Shown here: in pieces, positions 1 through 13,011 of the stretch
How positions within the stretch are numbered: position 1 is the first letter of the stretch
Layout of the letters: each line of letters opens with the position of its first letter
DNA from: Larix kaempferi
Lineage: Eukaryota > Streptophyta > Pinopsida > Pinales > Pinaceae
Assembly (NCBI GenBank): GCA_027924585.1
Contig: BSBM01002073.1
Location: forward strand, 124,001 to 188,000
Direction: 5' to 3'
DNA: 64,000 nt
Translations under genes and position numbers: made by a program
Notes under the pieces: model-generated
The model's database searches: none
What the model was told of the DNA's origin: nothing
What the model saw: the letters and a program-made list of their open reading frames with translations, nothing else

Positions 1-125
1 AAATACCTACCTCCCTCCCCCCACCATGACTCTCTTTCTCTTTCTCACCAACAACCCCCCCTCCTCCTCCCCACCACTAATCGCCCACACCCTACCCCAA
101 AACCCCACCCCTCTCTCTTTGTAGC
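1..125. repeat. Polypyrimidine satellite, left-most fragment
   Basis: The first 125 bases are almost only C, T and A on the + strand, with runs such as ctctctttctctttctc and accccac. They match in style the three larger polypyrimidine blocks further right, so I read them as the left edge of the same satellite. Positions 126-151 are ordinary sequence between the satellite and the first LTR. No gene is present. Confidence 0.7.
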
Positions 126-151
126 AGCCAGTTTTGCTAATTATCTAAACA

Positions 152-2512
152 TGCTTCCGTTTACAATTTATATACTAAACTTCTACAACAATTTAATTTG
201 AAAACAAAAATTGAAGAAGAGTAACAAATAAACTTGTAATTTTTACAACATAGTAACAAATCAACTTCACAACTCCTAAACTAGTAATAGTAAATTTAAC
301 TAGAAGAATACCTCCCTGTGCATGAGGTGTATCCTGCGAATCCTTTGAAGCTATGCAACAAGCCTGGAATTGATCGAGTAACTTTCACCAAGGTGGAACA
401 CGATTTTACCTCCCAGCCAACTAGGAGCCTAGCTAACTCCTAGCCCCAGGAATCCATCCAAATGGCCTCCTAGCCCTCTGTGCTCGAGACCCCCAGAGAA
501 CAGAACAATGATGCCCAGTAAGTTATGTATCTTCTCTGAGTTCTTAAACTCATCCAACAATTCCCTCCTTCTCCATCAAAACCCTATCCCCCTAAATAAA
601 AGCCTCCTCTTCTCCTATCTACCTTCACTCTTTATTTTCATCGACCTTCCTCCACTGCCTCTTTCCATAAAATAATATAAAACAATAATTAATTATTTTC
701 TTCATATACAACAAGTTCGATTTAAGTTCAATTATAACATCTTATGTACAAAGTCTTACTTCACGTGATATCATTAAATCAATTTATGACAATCCTATCT
801 AGGCAATTAAGTTTGAAAGAAAATAAAATAGTAAAATATCTTAAGTGTCATTCCGCATGCTATAAATTAAATGTAACGTGTTATTCTTATCCTTGAATTC
901 ACGTAAACGTATCCCCTCGTTTATTGGGTATCTTCTCCCATACACAACAATAATAATATATTATTTGTGCACACATATGTAAATATATATATTAAATAGT
1001 ACTCGTGTACACACATTAATATTTAATAAGACATATATATAATATTATTCTCATAATTATTTTAATTAGTGCATCATACATACATACGTATTAATATATT
1101 ATTTCAATAACCCATGAAATACATTTAACTCTTAAATATGGTCAAGTAGTCAACATGGTATTAATATATATTTATCACATATACCTACTAGGTTACACTT
1201 CCTTAATCCATTAAAGACATATATAATACTACAACAATCATATAAATTTCAGACATGGATTATAATTCAACGATCATCAACTAGGTTATTATACTAGTGT
1301 ATTCATCAATCATAATAGTGTACTCATGAATCGGCGTGTAGGTGGCTAGCCGACACGTCTTAAGCCTGGGTACTATTAACACACATTTATTTTCCTTAAT
1401 GCATCATTACTATATACTTGCAAACAACATATAACATAACAAATTAATCAATGTATCATTCATCATTCATACTAATTTATACAAGAGTCATACAACTGAA
1501 TTAGATAAACCTAATGAAATAAACAAGCATATAATCTTTATGGTTTATAACAATGTATACCACCATCCAATCCATCGTTGGTCCCATCCATCTTTATAGG
1601 TACTCAAAATAGCCTATTCACCACTACTTCCATCACCTGACCTAACCATCCCATTCTCTGTTGGAATATACAATGGCATCAACTATATCGACCTAACCAT
1701 ATATAGAACCCATAAGCAGAAGTGTCGACTGAATCTACGAAGCTTCCCCAACAGGCACCCACTAGTCATCATCACACATCTAGGGAAGCATGCTTAGCAC
1801 ATACCTCCCACGAATCTAGGTTTCTGCGGATAAACAGTGGGAAATGCATCCACCCCCCCTTATAGTAATAGGGTCAACACCCTACATCAAACATACTATG
1901 CCATCACTGTTCTAAGGGGTCTCGTCATTGAAAAACCACTTTGGGGCAAGTCGTGATTCCTGCGAGAACTCACACTCACCCATAGGTCATAGAAATATTT
2001 GCATTCATTATTAAGCAACATGAAAATCCATATCGCAAGTCATATCATTGTTTCAAATCATAAATCCAGTCGTAATTACAACATATAATACATAACTATC
2101 TCATATTTGATCGATTTGTATATTAGCTAAATAACAACAAACCTGTCTCATGTATAAATATATCTTTAACTATTCCAAGTAATAAGGCATTTCACAAACA
2201 GATATTGAAATAACCAATTATGTTCTTTCACATCACATTACATGTGTTCTATATTCAATGCATAGTCTTAACTAATATCAAGGTACCACCTTCCACATCC
2301 AATATGCATAATCAAATGACATACATAATCACCACCAAATTACTAAAACAAAAGATAATTTCCATTTACTGTTCATCCCTACGAGAGTCCATAAGTTCAC
2401 ATAACAACAATATTATTTAGTTCATCTACGTCCAAAGGTTGGCAACAAATAACAGTGCTAATCTAATTCTCATTAGGGTTTAATTACTAAACATCAAATA
2501 TGGGGCATTACA
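152..2512 (-). repeat. 3' LTR of element P
   Basis: This 2361-bp sequence is repeated at 17884-22172 with scattered substitutions and small indels. On the minus strand it starts TGTAATGCCCCATATTTG and ends ...GGAAGCA. The short open frames in it (for example 2220-2420) have no coding character and are not genes. It is AT-rich, with many tatata and taatat stretches around 950-1250. Confidence 0.75.
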
Positions 2513-2530
2513 TACACCCACCCTTTAAGA
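2513..2530 (-). other. Polypurine tract of element P
   Basis: Read on the minus strand, the sequence abutting the 3' LTR is AAAGGGTGGGTGTA. This is a typical plus-strand priming tract of plant Ty3/gypsy elements, and it fixes the element's direction as right to left. Confidence 0.6.
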
Positions 2531-5500
2531 AACTTCATCCCGAAGTTATCATCATTCACATTCATAAGAAAATCGCGATGCAATATCTTTATTCCTCCTC
2601 ATGAGAAGAAGCTCGACCTTGCTCTTCCCTAAGGACCGTTATGTCATTCATAGGAAGGTGTATCTAAATTTCATTTCTTTCATTGTATGGGATGGTGTAT
2701 CTAAATTTCACTCTTTATATCATATACTAGTAAGTAATATTGCCTCCTTGGGGATTACCAATTCTATTACCCATCAAGTTTCATTACCTCTTGGTCGGGT
2801 GTTATCCACAAATGGTTAATGTACTTGAATAAATTGCATATTAATTTGTTTTGCAATTCATAAGGAAATATCATATATAACCAATTTCACAATATTCTGC
2901 ACCTAAGGCATTATTGGAATACAATTCTCCTTGTAATGGATCCTACCTGTCCACTTGTTGTTTGGTCCAACCTTATGATTTTTTTTTAATTTCTTCATTA
3001 TTACATAGGGTCATTTACTATATTAGGTATGACTATCCCCCCTAGATTGAGGACACATTAATAGTCCTTACTCCATTTTATTACCACTCATAATTTAGTT
3101 AATGCAAGTACATTTTTCTCTTATTGGTTTAAACCCTTATTGTGTTTTGTATAGAAATCTTGTTTTAAAGCACGATCTCGTTCGTGAGACCACTAGCCAG
3201 AACTTAGTTTCCCTATTTCAAACCTTATTAATTATAATCAAGTTACACTTGAATTTTGACTATCACTCTATCTTAACTAGAATTTAAACAATATCCCAAA
3301 TTATGGTCGTCATCTTATTCTTAATTTTTTTGTCCCCTTTATGATTTTTATGATAACATTAAGGTCTATAATGGGGCATGCTCAATTCACGACCTTGGTG
3401 CCTTTTCTTCTTTTTTCATCATATGGCATTAATGGTATACATATATGAGAATTCCTTGATCCTCATTAAACATATCATCTACATAATCCACAATTCAATA
3501 CTATGTAATGTTACTTTTATCTCATGGTATGCATTCTTATATTGACATATCACCTCTTATATCCACAATTGGTCTTACTTCGACATAACTTACATTGTGT
3601 AGTACCCACGCAAGTTTCATCTTATACCCAAAATACTTATGGTTTCCTTTTACACATAGATCCCTTCTAGCCTTATAGTATTGATTAAATATGCTAATAG
3701 TACAATTGACTCCCGATCCTCATGAATCTTGTCCTGCCACCTCTTCACATATACATTATACAACTATATGGTATTAGAAGGCTTCTACATTGTCAAAGAT
3801 ACCTTAGTCTTATTCATCATAATCAATTTATACTTTAATTTTAGTTATCACTATATCCTAATTGATCTTACGCGTATACCCCCTTCTTACCTACTCACTA
3901 TTTTCTTTCATAACTTTGAAATCTTATTGATGTCTATCGTCAATTATAATTCTTAATATTTATTAAGAGGTGGGAATTATTTATATAATGTCATATTTGA
4001 TTAAATGTAAATTTTAAGATCATGGAATCCCGTCATTTATCTATAAGCTCTTAGTGGAACATGTCATCTACAAATTCCATGTTAAAACATGAAAGAGAAT
4101 AAAACCCTATATTCTTGATGTACTTCAAAGTCAATTGATTGAGATGGCTTCCTATCTAAGTTTACCTAAGTTTAAACTAGTTACGCATAAACAAAATGTA
4201 ATCTCTCATACTATTGTCTTTGCTTTCACTTAAGGAGTTCAGAATTGATGCTTCAACGATAGGGATGATGTGTTTATTTGGACTTTAACATTGGTATATG
4301 TATATATATATACTTTTTTCTTAAGAAGCATAAGTGATATATGAACACTTGAATGTAACTATTATTATACCAACCCTTATGATACCGTTAAAGATATAAA
4401 AACATTTATTGTAACTATGAAAGTTATGTTAGCTCCATAAAATAAATAATGTTAAATTGGGATTTTATTTTATTTTATTTATTTATTTTGGTCAAACCAT
4501 TATATATTTAAAATGGTTGTATTTATTGGCATTGAATTGCATACCAAGCCAATTCATTATGATATATTTATATATTTTCGTCATTAATTATTATTACATT
4601 ATAATATAATGTAAGTGACCTTGTGGACTCTTTTATCCATGTTAAGCCAACTTTTTTTTTTACAGTGTACCCTTGCATGACGGCCACGTGTAGCATGTAG
4701 GTTAAAATCAGCGAAGAGCATATGCGTGTCCAGGATGCCACGAGAAACCCTATCTCCATGGCACGAAGACCCTATTTGCATAGTGCCTCTGGCATGCATC
4801 GAATTTTCTTATATATATATATATAGATAAAAACGCGAAAAGAGAGACATGATAGAACTTTCCTTTCCGTAGTAAATAGTGGGTTACAAATGGAGACTCT
4901 AAAATGGGAAAGGATAATCTCGTTCATGGGACTCATTGTTGGCTTGGGCGCTCCAGTAGACTTGGCGTTCAATGAGAGCATGGACGCAGACTAGAAAGAA
5001 GGGATTCATCCGCTCAGCAAAACAGAATATATAAAATAAATAAATACTCAGAAATAATAGCGCAATCTCAAGGAATAATAAGAGTAAGTTAATAAAAAAA
5101 ATGATTCAGCATATAAGCTATTTCAGGTCAGTGTTCCTCAAAACACATTATCAAAAAGGAATTCTATTACCCGGTCATACAAAAAAAAATACAGAAAGCT
5201 AGAGTAATTTGTATTATCTTACAAACGATAAGAGACCTCTTGTTTCCATAGATATTATATACGCACAGAAAACAATGCCTAGATATCTGGCTTCAATGGA
5301 AGTCTTGAATTTTTAGCTGGCCGATTTAAGGGTTGATCATATAATCTTTTACCTGATTACAATAAGATTTGTGTTTGTAAAACACAACACGTCTACACTG
5401 AATGTTTCCTCCACATGGAATCTTGGTGTATACTTCTAGGAACACTTTCCTTATCAATAGTTATAAATTATGAATTCAATTAGTGTCTATTCATTTAAGT

Positions 5501-6221
5501 TAAGTTATGCGAGATAGCTGGCATGCCAGGTATTGTAATGGCCCTATAATTAGTAAATTAATACATCATAATCGATGCTTGGACTACCGAGTATCGGGAA
5601 TGGATTTTAAGTTTGGACGAGATAAGTAGAAGATTTTTTTGTTTTTAGGTTTAGCTACACTTAGCACAAGGAACCCTAAAATTAATTTACACTAATTTTA
5701 TTATAGTTTCAAACCCCGCATCCCACGTGGCGTGTCCCTCTGGCTCCCACATATGCTCTCCTTCTCGTGGGTATCACTCCGCTCGTGATCAGGCAGTGCT
5801 GGGAGTGAGGTAAAAATTTGATACAATGTTGTTGTTAACGCTTGCGACCCTCTCCCACTGGGACTGATTCTTGGAAAAGTAGTCACAAGAGCTTCCAGGT
5901 ATGAAAACATTGGTATCTTCTCTTCTATACAAAACGCACAGGAGGAGGGCGATTCCTTCTTTCCCAATTTACTTTCTTGTGCACTCACAGTTTTATTGGG
6001 TGCTGAGTAAATGTTTTAATCTCAATTCGAATTTACTTCTGAGTAAATGCACTAATATCTCCATTATTGTTTTCTCCTGCAGATTCGGGACGGCTCTAAG
6101 GCGCATTGGAAAGGGCTGGAGGCTAGGTGCACAAACTTCTCTAGGGTTCCAAATAAAGATACTGAGTTTTGGACGAGCTATTCTCTGCAACTAGGTCGAC
6201 TAGTAAGGTTTCTCCTCGGGG

Positions 6222-6228
<7 letters not shown>

Positions 6229-6260
<32 letters not shown>
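6229..6260. repeat. (TA)n microsatellite
   Basis: About 16 uninterrupted TA dinucleotides lie in the P interior, next to the GC-richer 5.7-6.5 kb patch. They encode only alternating Y/I residues in the overlapping open frames, which shows those frames are not real genes. Confidence 0.9.
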
Positions 6261-6262
<2 letters not shown>

Positions 6263-7316
6263 TCAGTTGTGTAGCGGTGACTACTCTGGCCCCTCCAACT
6301 TTCTCACCTTCGCGCTGCCCTTTGGAGTGGTGGCTACACGACCCTCCCACTTCCTTCTCTCGGAGCGACTTAGGCTTAGTGGCGGCCACGCGGCCAACTC
6401 CTCCTCTCCCATCTCGAATTGGTTTTCATTTAATTATTTACTCTTTGAGAAGGAGGAGAAATAGGAGCACTAGAACAAAAAACAAAAATGGCTTCCCTCT
6501 CTGCCTGGATTCGCTACATTTCCCATCCACCTCTTGATGCGCTTGAGCTGAGGGCTGAGTTTCGTTTCTAGTTTTGTTAAAAAGATGTTGTACGGTAGTC
6601 GATGTCCAATTTAGGAATCTATGTGCAATAATATCTTAGGGTTTAAACTTTATTTTGATATCTTTACCTATAAAACAAGTAAGTTAGCTATTGATCCCTT
6701 TGATAAATGGGAAAACTTTATCTTCTGTCAATAGCGCTTTTGATAGTGTTTTTCTTTTCCACAACCTATTTATCTTGTTAATCTTAATTCAAAAGTGAAT
6801 CGGGAGATATAAATATTAGATATTTTGGAAAAAAAACATAAGGGTTAGTCCAGCAAATCCGACCATGTGATTTGGTGCTTCGATAGGCTTTGAGATATGA
6901 TGGTATGGGCCATGCCAACCCTATTTTAGGTTGTTCCTGTGGCCTTGCCTTACAACAAATATTTAGGGTGGGATCCTTCACTCGATGCAAGCTAGATGCA
7001 AGTTGCATGATCCCATGGACTATAACCTTCTTATATGCACCATTCATTATCTAGATTCTAAATTGGAAACTACAAATATTTAGATTCATTGAACTTACCA
7101 CGCTACTAGGTGTAAACCTTACATCGAAATACCTTTCTCTCTTGAATCCACCAAAATTTTAAATGCCATAGCTCTTTTGAGGATGGTTTCCACAATAAAA
7201 ATGAGGTTAGCCAACATAGATCCATCTTAAACCCGTATCTATCAAGCACCGAGAGGGATCCAATTTTTTGAGGTGTATTTCTTTTTTTAAATTTAAACTC
7301 AAGAAATTTGATATTT

Positions 7317-8350
7317 CGTTATCGGACAATCTACCAAAGACGGATCTAAGGCGTGATCTCCCTAGCTTAATGTAAGTATAGAACAAATCAAACAGAATAT
7401 AGATCTACTTTCCTAGATCAATAGAAGTGCAAACTAGTAGATAGATAACTTGCCTCAGATTCGCAGATCCCTTTGCTCTTTGTTGATCCAATGCTCCAGC
7501 GTTGTCAGATCTCAAGCTGCAAGACCCTGTTGAACATATAGATACGAGCAAACAGTGAAAGCATACATTTCATATGATTGATCTAAGCTAACACTTAAGG
7601 AAGAAAACTCTAAACAACATTATCAATGAGACAACAGTTTATGGAAAGAGATTATATTAACTATATAAATGTGGGAATTACATAAAAAGGATGAAGCTAC
7701 AACCAAAGCCTCAATGTTGCATCCTCCATCCAACATGTCCAAGCCAAACCTTGAAGATGGTACAAGCTTCCCAATCACCAATATGGGTTCTACTAGCTTA
7801 AGGGTACCATAGACCTTCCCCCCCTCCCATGGAGAGAGTGGGTGTTTATATAGGGCTAAAGAGATAGGGTAGGTTGAGGATTAAGGGGAGATGGTTAAGG
7901 GATCTTTCCATAAGGTTAGGAACCAAAATGCCACCTCACCTAGAACCTAGGGATAGGCCTACACATCACTCATCTTCGAGAATGGGATTGAAGATACTCT
8001 TTTATCCAAATAACTGACATCGATGCATGTTGCATTAGCACAACCTGCGATGTCGCATGTTGCATAAGGGCAGACTGCGACAACCTTGAAAAGTAGGTCA
8101 CTTAAGTGCTTTAGTCATGGGAAACTTCAGGGATGTGTGTTTACTCTAAAATGGGTTTAGGTAAAATAGCAAAGAGTTTACACAATGGTCAAGATGATGA
8201 CATTATCACAACAGTCATGATGACAACACTTGGTCATAATAACGGTACTTGCAACGGTCATGATGACGACACTAGGTCATGACGACGACACTTGCAACAC
8301 TTGCGACACTTGTGACACTTGCATAAGGGTGATGACATTTTGGTGGAACA
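7317..8350 (-). repeat. 3' LTR of element G
   Basis: This copy is 1034 bp, against 980 bp for the other at 15200-16179. On the minus strand it begins TGTTCCACCAAAATG. The length difference lies mainly near 8220-8330, where this copy has extra units of a gtcatgatgacgac-like short repeat. Its first + strand base is C where the other copy has T, so the terminal dinucleotide is mutated. Confidence 0.8.
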
Positions 8351-8363
8351 GAATGCCCCCCAA
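8351..8363 (-). other. Polypurine tract of element G
   Basis: On the minus strand the bases abutting the 3' LTR read TTGGGGGGCATTC, a G-run tract of the expected type. It confirms that G is transcribed right to left. Confidence 0.6.
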
Positions 8364-8789
8364 ATCATAAAGTTGATGGAATGAGATAGGTGAAATGATT
8401 TGTAGTAAGAAAAATGGCAAGGACTTGCTGGTTGGAAGGAGTTGCTGCAGAAATGACCCGAGATCCACAAGTCTCATACAACACAAAACATGGCTGCCGA
8501 CCAATACATTGCAGATCCATGATAGTAAAGATCGACTAAACACAATCATGGCTACTAAACACAATCGTAGATCCATGATGAGATGACAACACAGCCACAA
8601 CCAATACAAAAGTGGATCTGCGTAACTCTGAACTAACAACACAACCACGACCAATACAAAAGTGGATCTGTGTGTCCCAAACAATCCCCATCACAACGTG
8701 GGTAGGAAAGAACTTCCCCAAGGTCTTCAAGATGAACCCGCAATGATACGAATCTATCCATGTGATTACAGTGTTTTGGAGTCGAACAT
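8351..8789. other. G 3' non-coding stretch with short direct repeats
   Basis: No gene is seen. A motif built on ccaatacaaaagtggatctg occurs twice (8601-8620 and 8651-8670), and short atccatgat repeats lie between 8510 and 8580. The open frames crossing this stretch on both strands are products of the repeats. Confidence 0.5.
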
Positions 8790-11475
8790 GGTAGAAACCA
8801 CTTGATTACTAGTCATTAATGTATACCATTAACAAGTGCGATGGAGATCACCATTAATGTCAATGATTCCCAAGGTATCACAGTACATATCATCAAGTGT
8901 GAATAAATGAGTTGAAGTCGAACGTGAGATGAAATCTTTCAATCAAGAGTCAATGATGTAAACTCATGTTGAAAGCAAGGTAACCTTCCATTAAGGCATG
9001 CAGGCCCAAGGTACTTGGTTTGTTTCTAAGTTCAAACCTCAGATGATGATTTGAAGTCGACGAGGATGAACCTGTCGAAGGAGGTCCATGATGAATCCCC
9101 CATCATCAACATGAAACTAAATAACAGATGTTTGGTGTAGATTGGACGGTAGAGTAATGTGTAAGACTGACTCAAGGTAGACCAACATGATTGAAGGTAT
9201 ACTGACTGCAGATGATGAGTAATGAAACATCTCTTGAACATGGGCATGGCATGACTTGGCAGTATTGACATGACAAGAATGATACTAACTCCCAATGCGA
9301 CTGATGGTGGAATCATTCTTTGGCTTACCCAAAGGAGCGACGTGACTCATGGAATTGACAAGACTCGAGGACAAACAAATTATCCAAGTACTGAATGCAA
9401 ATGCAAACGAGTGACATGTTCAAGAGTGACTATGTACTACAGTAATTAAGATGTAACACAAAATCTTTCCTTTTTCCCCATCATGATTGATCAGTGCCTC
9501 ATGTGTTTTTAACGAGCTTGATGAGAGTAACCAGATGCTCGGTATAGCTCATCTCATAAATTAGTCCAATCCCAAATGTTTCACGAACCTAGGAAAGGAG
9601 GGGTTCGTCCCATAATGGGCCCTTCAATGTTTAAAATTTAACGAGTCCAGAGAAGGAAAACTCGACGTCATTTCATGTTTAGAAAGTCTGAAAAGAACTA
9701 AAGGAGACTCTAACGGTCCTTTTTCATAAAGTTAGCCTCATCGCCCGAAAAAGGGTAAAACAACGCGGGAGAGGACTTTTCCAGCCTTGGTTGGTTGGAG
9801 TATTCCTTTTTCATAAATAGTGCTTCCTGGTCCGAAAAAGGGGTAAACTATCACCAGGAAGACGATCATTCAAATGCTTTTACAAGGGTGAAAGCATCAA
9901 GTTTGCTTGGCAATCTTTTCGTATTTAGGGAGTCTAAAAAGAGCTTAAAAAGGACTCCATGAACAACTTCTTCATGGTTGATGACTGAGTATGACAAAGA
10001 AAAAGTAAACTCGACATAGTTCCTTTTTTGTAAATAGTCTAGCAAGGCTAGATAAAGTGATAAACCTATACTCGTTAGACACACCTTTTTAACTCAAATT
10101 TTTAACGAGCACGAGAATGGTATCAAAAGCACTCAGAATCTTTTTCATGTTTGAACCAGAGCATGAAAAAGTAAAAACTAAGCTCAAACCACTTTTCATG
10201 TTTCAACCAGAGCACGGAAAAGGTGAAAAGTAAGCTCAAATGCTATCTTACTGTTTTTAACGAGCTCAAAGATAGGTTGGAAGAATGCTCATGATGTCTG
10301 CTTCATTTTTTAACGAGCATGTAACAAAAAATGAACTATGCTCACGCTATTTTTCATGGTTTAATGAGCTCGAAACCTAAAAAAGGAAAGTATGCTCGAA
10401 AATGTTCCCGATGGTGAACTTTTACCCAACATGGAATAGAGAGGTTGGTGTGTGCCCCCTGCATGATTGCTAGAAGTAAGTGACTTAGCTCCAACGTGGT
10501 GTGGAGAGGCAATCAAGTTGACTTCAACGTAACTTCCAGAGGTTGAAGACATGCCCCCAAGCTTCATTTCATCCACCTAAGGCATAGGCGGGTGAAAAGA
10601 AGGTTCACGTACTAAGTCTATGAGGAGAGTCGACTCAAAGGGAAAGGATATGTTTCAATTTTTAACGAGCTTAACACAAGATTAGAACTCTGCTCATGGG
10701 AACCTATTTCATTTTTTAACGAGCTTGACATAGAAAGGGAACTATGCTCATAGGTTAAGGCCTATTGATGCGTTCCTTCCCAACATGATGCCCAAAGGTT
10801 GGTAAATGCCCCCAGCATGATTGCTAGCGGCTTAACATGGTAGTGTTCCCTCAACATGATTGCTGAGGTTACGACATGTGGCATGCCCCACAAGCTTCAT
10901 TTCATCTAAAAAATGATGCTTGCTAACCCAACTACCAAACTGGCTACTAATATGAAAATGTTCACCAAGGGGGGGGGGGAACGAGAAACAAATGAAATGA
11001 AGGTGCGAGTTCTAGATCTAGCAAGAGACTCGAACTGATGGGAGGAAGATCTATTTCATTTTTACACAAGCTTGGAATAGACAATAACTATGCTTGAGGG
11101 GGCCCATCTTATTTTTTAACAAGCTTAAAATGGAATAAAAATATGCTCAAGTGGAGGGTTTCATTTTTATGCAAGCTTGAAACCAAAGCTAAACTATGCT
11201 TAGAGGGGTCTATCTCATTTTTAACGAGATTGAGATAGAATAAGATTGTGCTCTAATGGGTTGGTTTCATTTTTATGCAAGCTTGAAACCAAAGGTAAAC
11301 TATGCTAGGGTGGTTGGTTTCATTTTTTAACAAGCTTGAAACAAAACATAAACCATGCTCGTACAGTGGATTGGTTTCATTTTTATGCAAGCTTGAAACC
11401 AAAGGGAAACTATGCTAAGGTGTTCGGTTTCATTTTTTAATGAGCTTGAAACATAACATAAACCGTGCTTGTACC
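8790..11475. repeat. Array of covarying stem-loop / H-type pseudoknot units
   Basis: About 20 diverged units of roughly 60-90 bp follow the gag-protease frame of G. Each has a stem arm, a loop often containing tttttaacgagc or tttttatgcaagc, the matching arm, a short spacer, and a four-base or longer match to part of the loop. Checked stems are 8799-8804/8833-8838, 9498-9502/9521-9525, 9621-9625/9652-9656, 9805-9812/9834-9841, 9874-9880/9891-9897, 10140-10149/10162-10171, 10302-10311/10326-10335, 11157-11163/11178-11184 and 11209-11217/11231-11239. Checked loop-to-downstream helices are 8814-8821/8852-8859, 9514-9517/9537-9540, 9643-9646/9660-9663, 9823-9830/9854-9861 and 9929-9934/9953-9958. 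Stem sequences differ between units while staying complementary. Either strand could fold; the element's own transcript is the minus strand. Confidence 0.75.
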
Positions 11476-11481
11476 CTATTC

Positions 11482-13011
11482 TCAAAGGGAAGAAACCACT
11501 AAAACATGTGGAACATTTAGGGAAGTCTGATGACTAGGAGTCATATGATGAGTGGGTGTCATGTAGGAAAGCTGATCAATGGTCACAATCCTCCCATCAT
11601 AGGGAAAATACATCACTCGAAAGAGTGTGGACACTACAGCTTTCATAGCATAGACATAATTACGTCCAAGGAGCAGATTGAAATCTAAAGGACCTTGGAC
11701 AACCATGACATCAACATAAACAGTTTTAGCTCTCAACGTGACAGGTAACTGTGGGAGAATCCTGAAAGGTCCAGTAGGCCTTCTATTAAAATCCAAAATC
11801 TGGTCAGTTACTAGCACAAGTTGAGGGGAACCTATAGCTTGCCAAGTAGTTGAGGATAAAATACTAACATAAGCTCCCTCATCAACTATCGTACGAAATA
11901 TTTCTTTATCAGAAACTCCTACAGATATTTCAAAAGGAATACTCGAAGGAAGACGAGATTCTGCTAGACCATTCCAATCAAAGGAAATGACCTCAGTACT
12001 TGAGGGGGGTCCTGTAGGAATGGACAGGGTCTCCTTTTGCCTAGGACATTCTGAACTGACTAGGAAAACATCAACGGTTTCCAATTCACTCTCACTTGGA
12101 AGATAAGAATGAGACGAAGATTGTGTCATGGTGACTGCTTCAGTCTAGAATTTCTCCAATGAAAGAGCGGGATCGAGTGGAGATGAGATCGACTCGATCA
12201 CTTCACTCTCTGAAGGAAGAGTGGGATCAATTATAGATAAAACTGAATTGATCACTTGGTCAACCAGTGGGGGGTCGAGGGACAACTTACTATTGCTTGT
12301 TGGAAGCACCTGTTGAGAACTAGTAATATCTTCCAACCACCGTGAAGCTTCATCCATGCTTGGACAAAGATAAGTACGATGCATGCCCTTGCATATCCAA
12401 CAAGGGTCTGCAGCTCTACCCTTCCGACCCTTTACCAATGGGTCAATGGTTGAGGGAGTATCATCAACATGATGGTCAGAGGTTGACGATACAAGCGGTT
12501 TGGGGTTTTTAGACCACACTTCTAACACATGGGAAAGACCGGGACAATTCTTGAGAAGGTGATCACCCTTGCAAAGTTTTCAAGGGAACTTTGGCTTACG
12601 AGGTGTTCTCATAGAATGAGTTCCATCAGAGGCAGATGGTTGATGCGTGGTCTCTTTCTTAACCTTCTTCTTCTTAATCTTCCCTTTCTTCTTCTTCACA
12701 CCAGCCTTTTTACTAACATCAGAGTTTTCAGTAGGAGAAGAGGAAGAGATGGAAGCCGATTCAACTTTTGATGGAGAAGGAGAAGGGTCACCATGAGATC
12801 GATGCTCATGTGGTGAAGGACCTAGGTTCAACACAATTGGTGCACTTGGTGTAACCGGATTAGAGAATAACCATACTGGTAATCCTATCTTCAATCCATG
12901 AAGACTCAATGTAGCCATAAAGGGAGGACCAACAGTTCCACAAGGGGGAATAGCAAATGGCATACCCTGGAAAGGGGCCTCTTGGTTGGTAGTCCCAGAA
13001 GAGTCTTCCAT
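11482..13011 (-). pseudogene. gag-protease of element G, one frame with two nonsense codons
   Basis: Three open segments (13011-12580, 12528-12145, 12129-11482) lie in the same frame and are separated only by stops, TGA at 12580-12582 and TAG at 12145-12147. Together they make a polyprotein of about 509 codons. The N-terminal part is proline/serine-rich with a strongly basic lysine cluster (KKKKGKIKKKKVKK). Two zinc-knuckle-like motifs follow. In the first the leading cysteine codon has become the TGA (then KLCKGDHLLKNC); the second is intact (CWICKGMHRTYLC). The last segment is a retropepsin-like protease with the motif IVDEGAYVSILSS (usual core D-x-G-A) and the flap/C-terminal pattern GPLDFNLLLGRNYVYAM. 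It would cleave Gag in the virus-like particle. The frame ends a few bases before the pseudoknot array. No polymerase follows. Confidence 0.8.

Larger units (their letters stand above)
2513..7316. other. Interior of element P, 3' half: no recognisable gene
   Basis: This 4.8-kb stretch should hold pol of a Tekay/Del-like element, but I could not recognise reverse transcriptase, integrase or chromodomain motifs on either strand. Up to about 5.6 kb it is very AT-rich. Between 5700 and 6540 it is more GC-rich, and the + strand shows splice-like borders (a cag/gtatg donor near 5899 and a tctcctgcag acceptor ending near 6082), which could mark a captured gene scrap. The minus-strand open frame 5701-5988 (95 codons) matches no family I know. 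I see no supported gene here. Confidence 0.5.

Noticed and set aside
5701-5988. 95-codon minus-strand frame in the P interior
   Set aside because: No recognisable domain. The opposite strand shows equally plausible splice-like signals. Recorded only as unassigned sequence.
6169-6537. 122-codon + strand frame
   Set aside because: It runs through the (TA)n microsatellite, and no protein family is seen.
8790-11475. CRISPR-like array
   Set aside because: Repeats are diverged, unevenly spaced and palindromic in a unit-specific way, in a plant retrotransposon.
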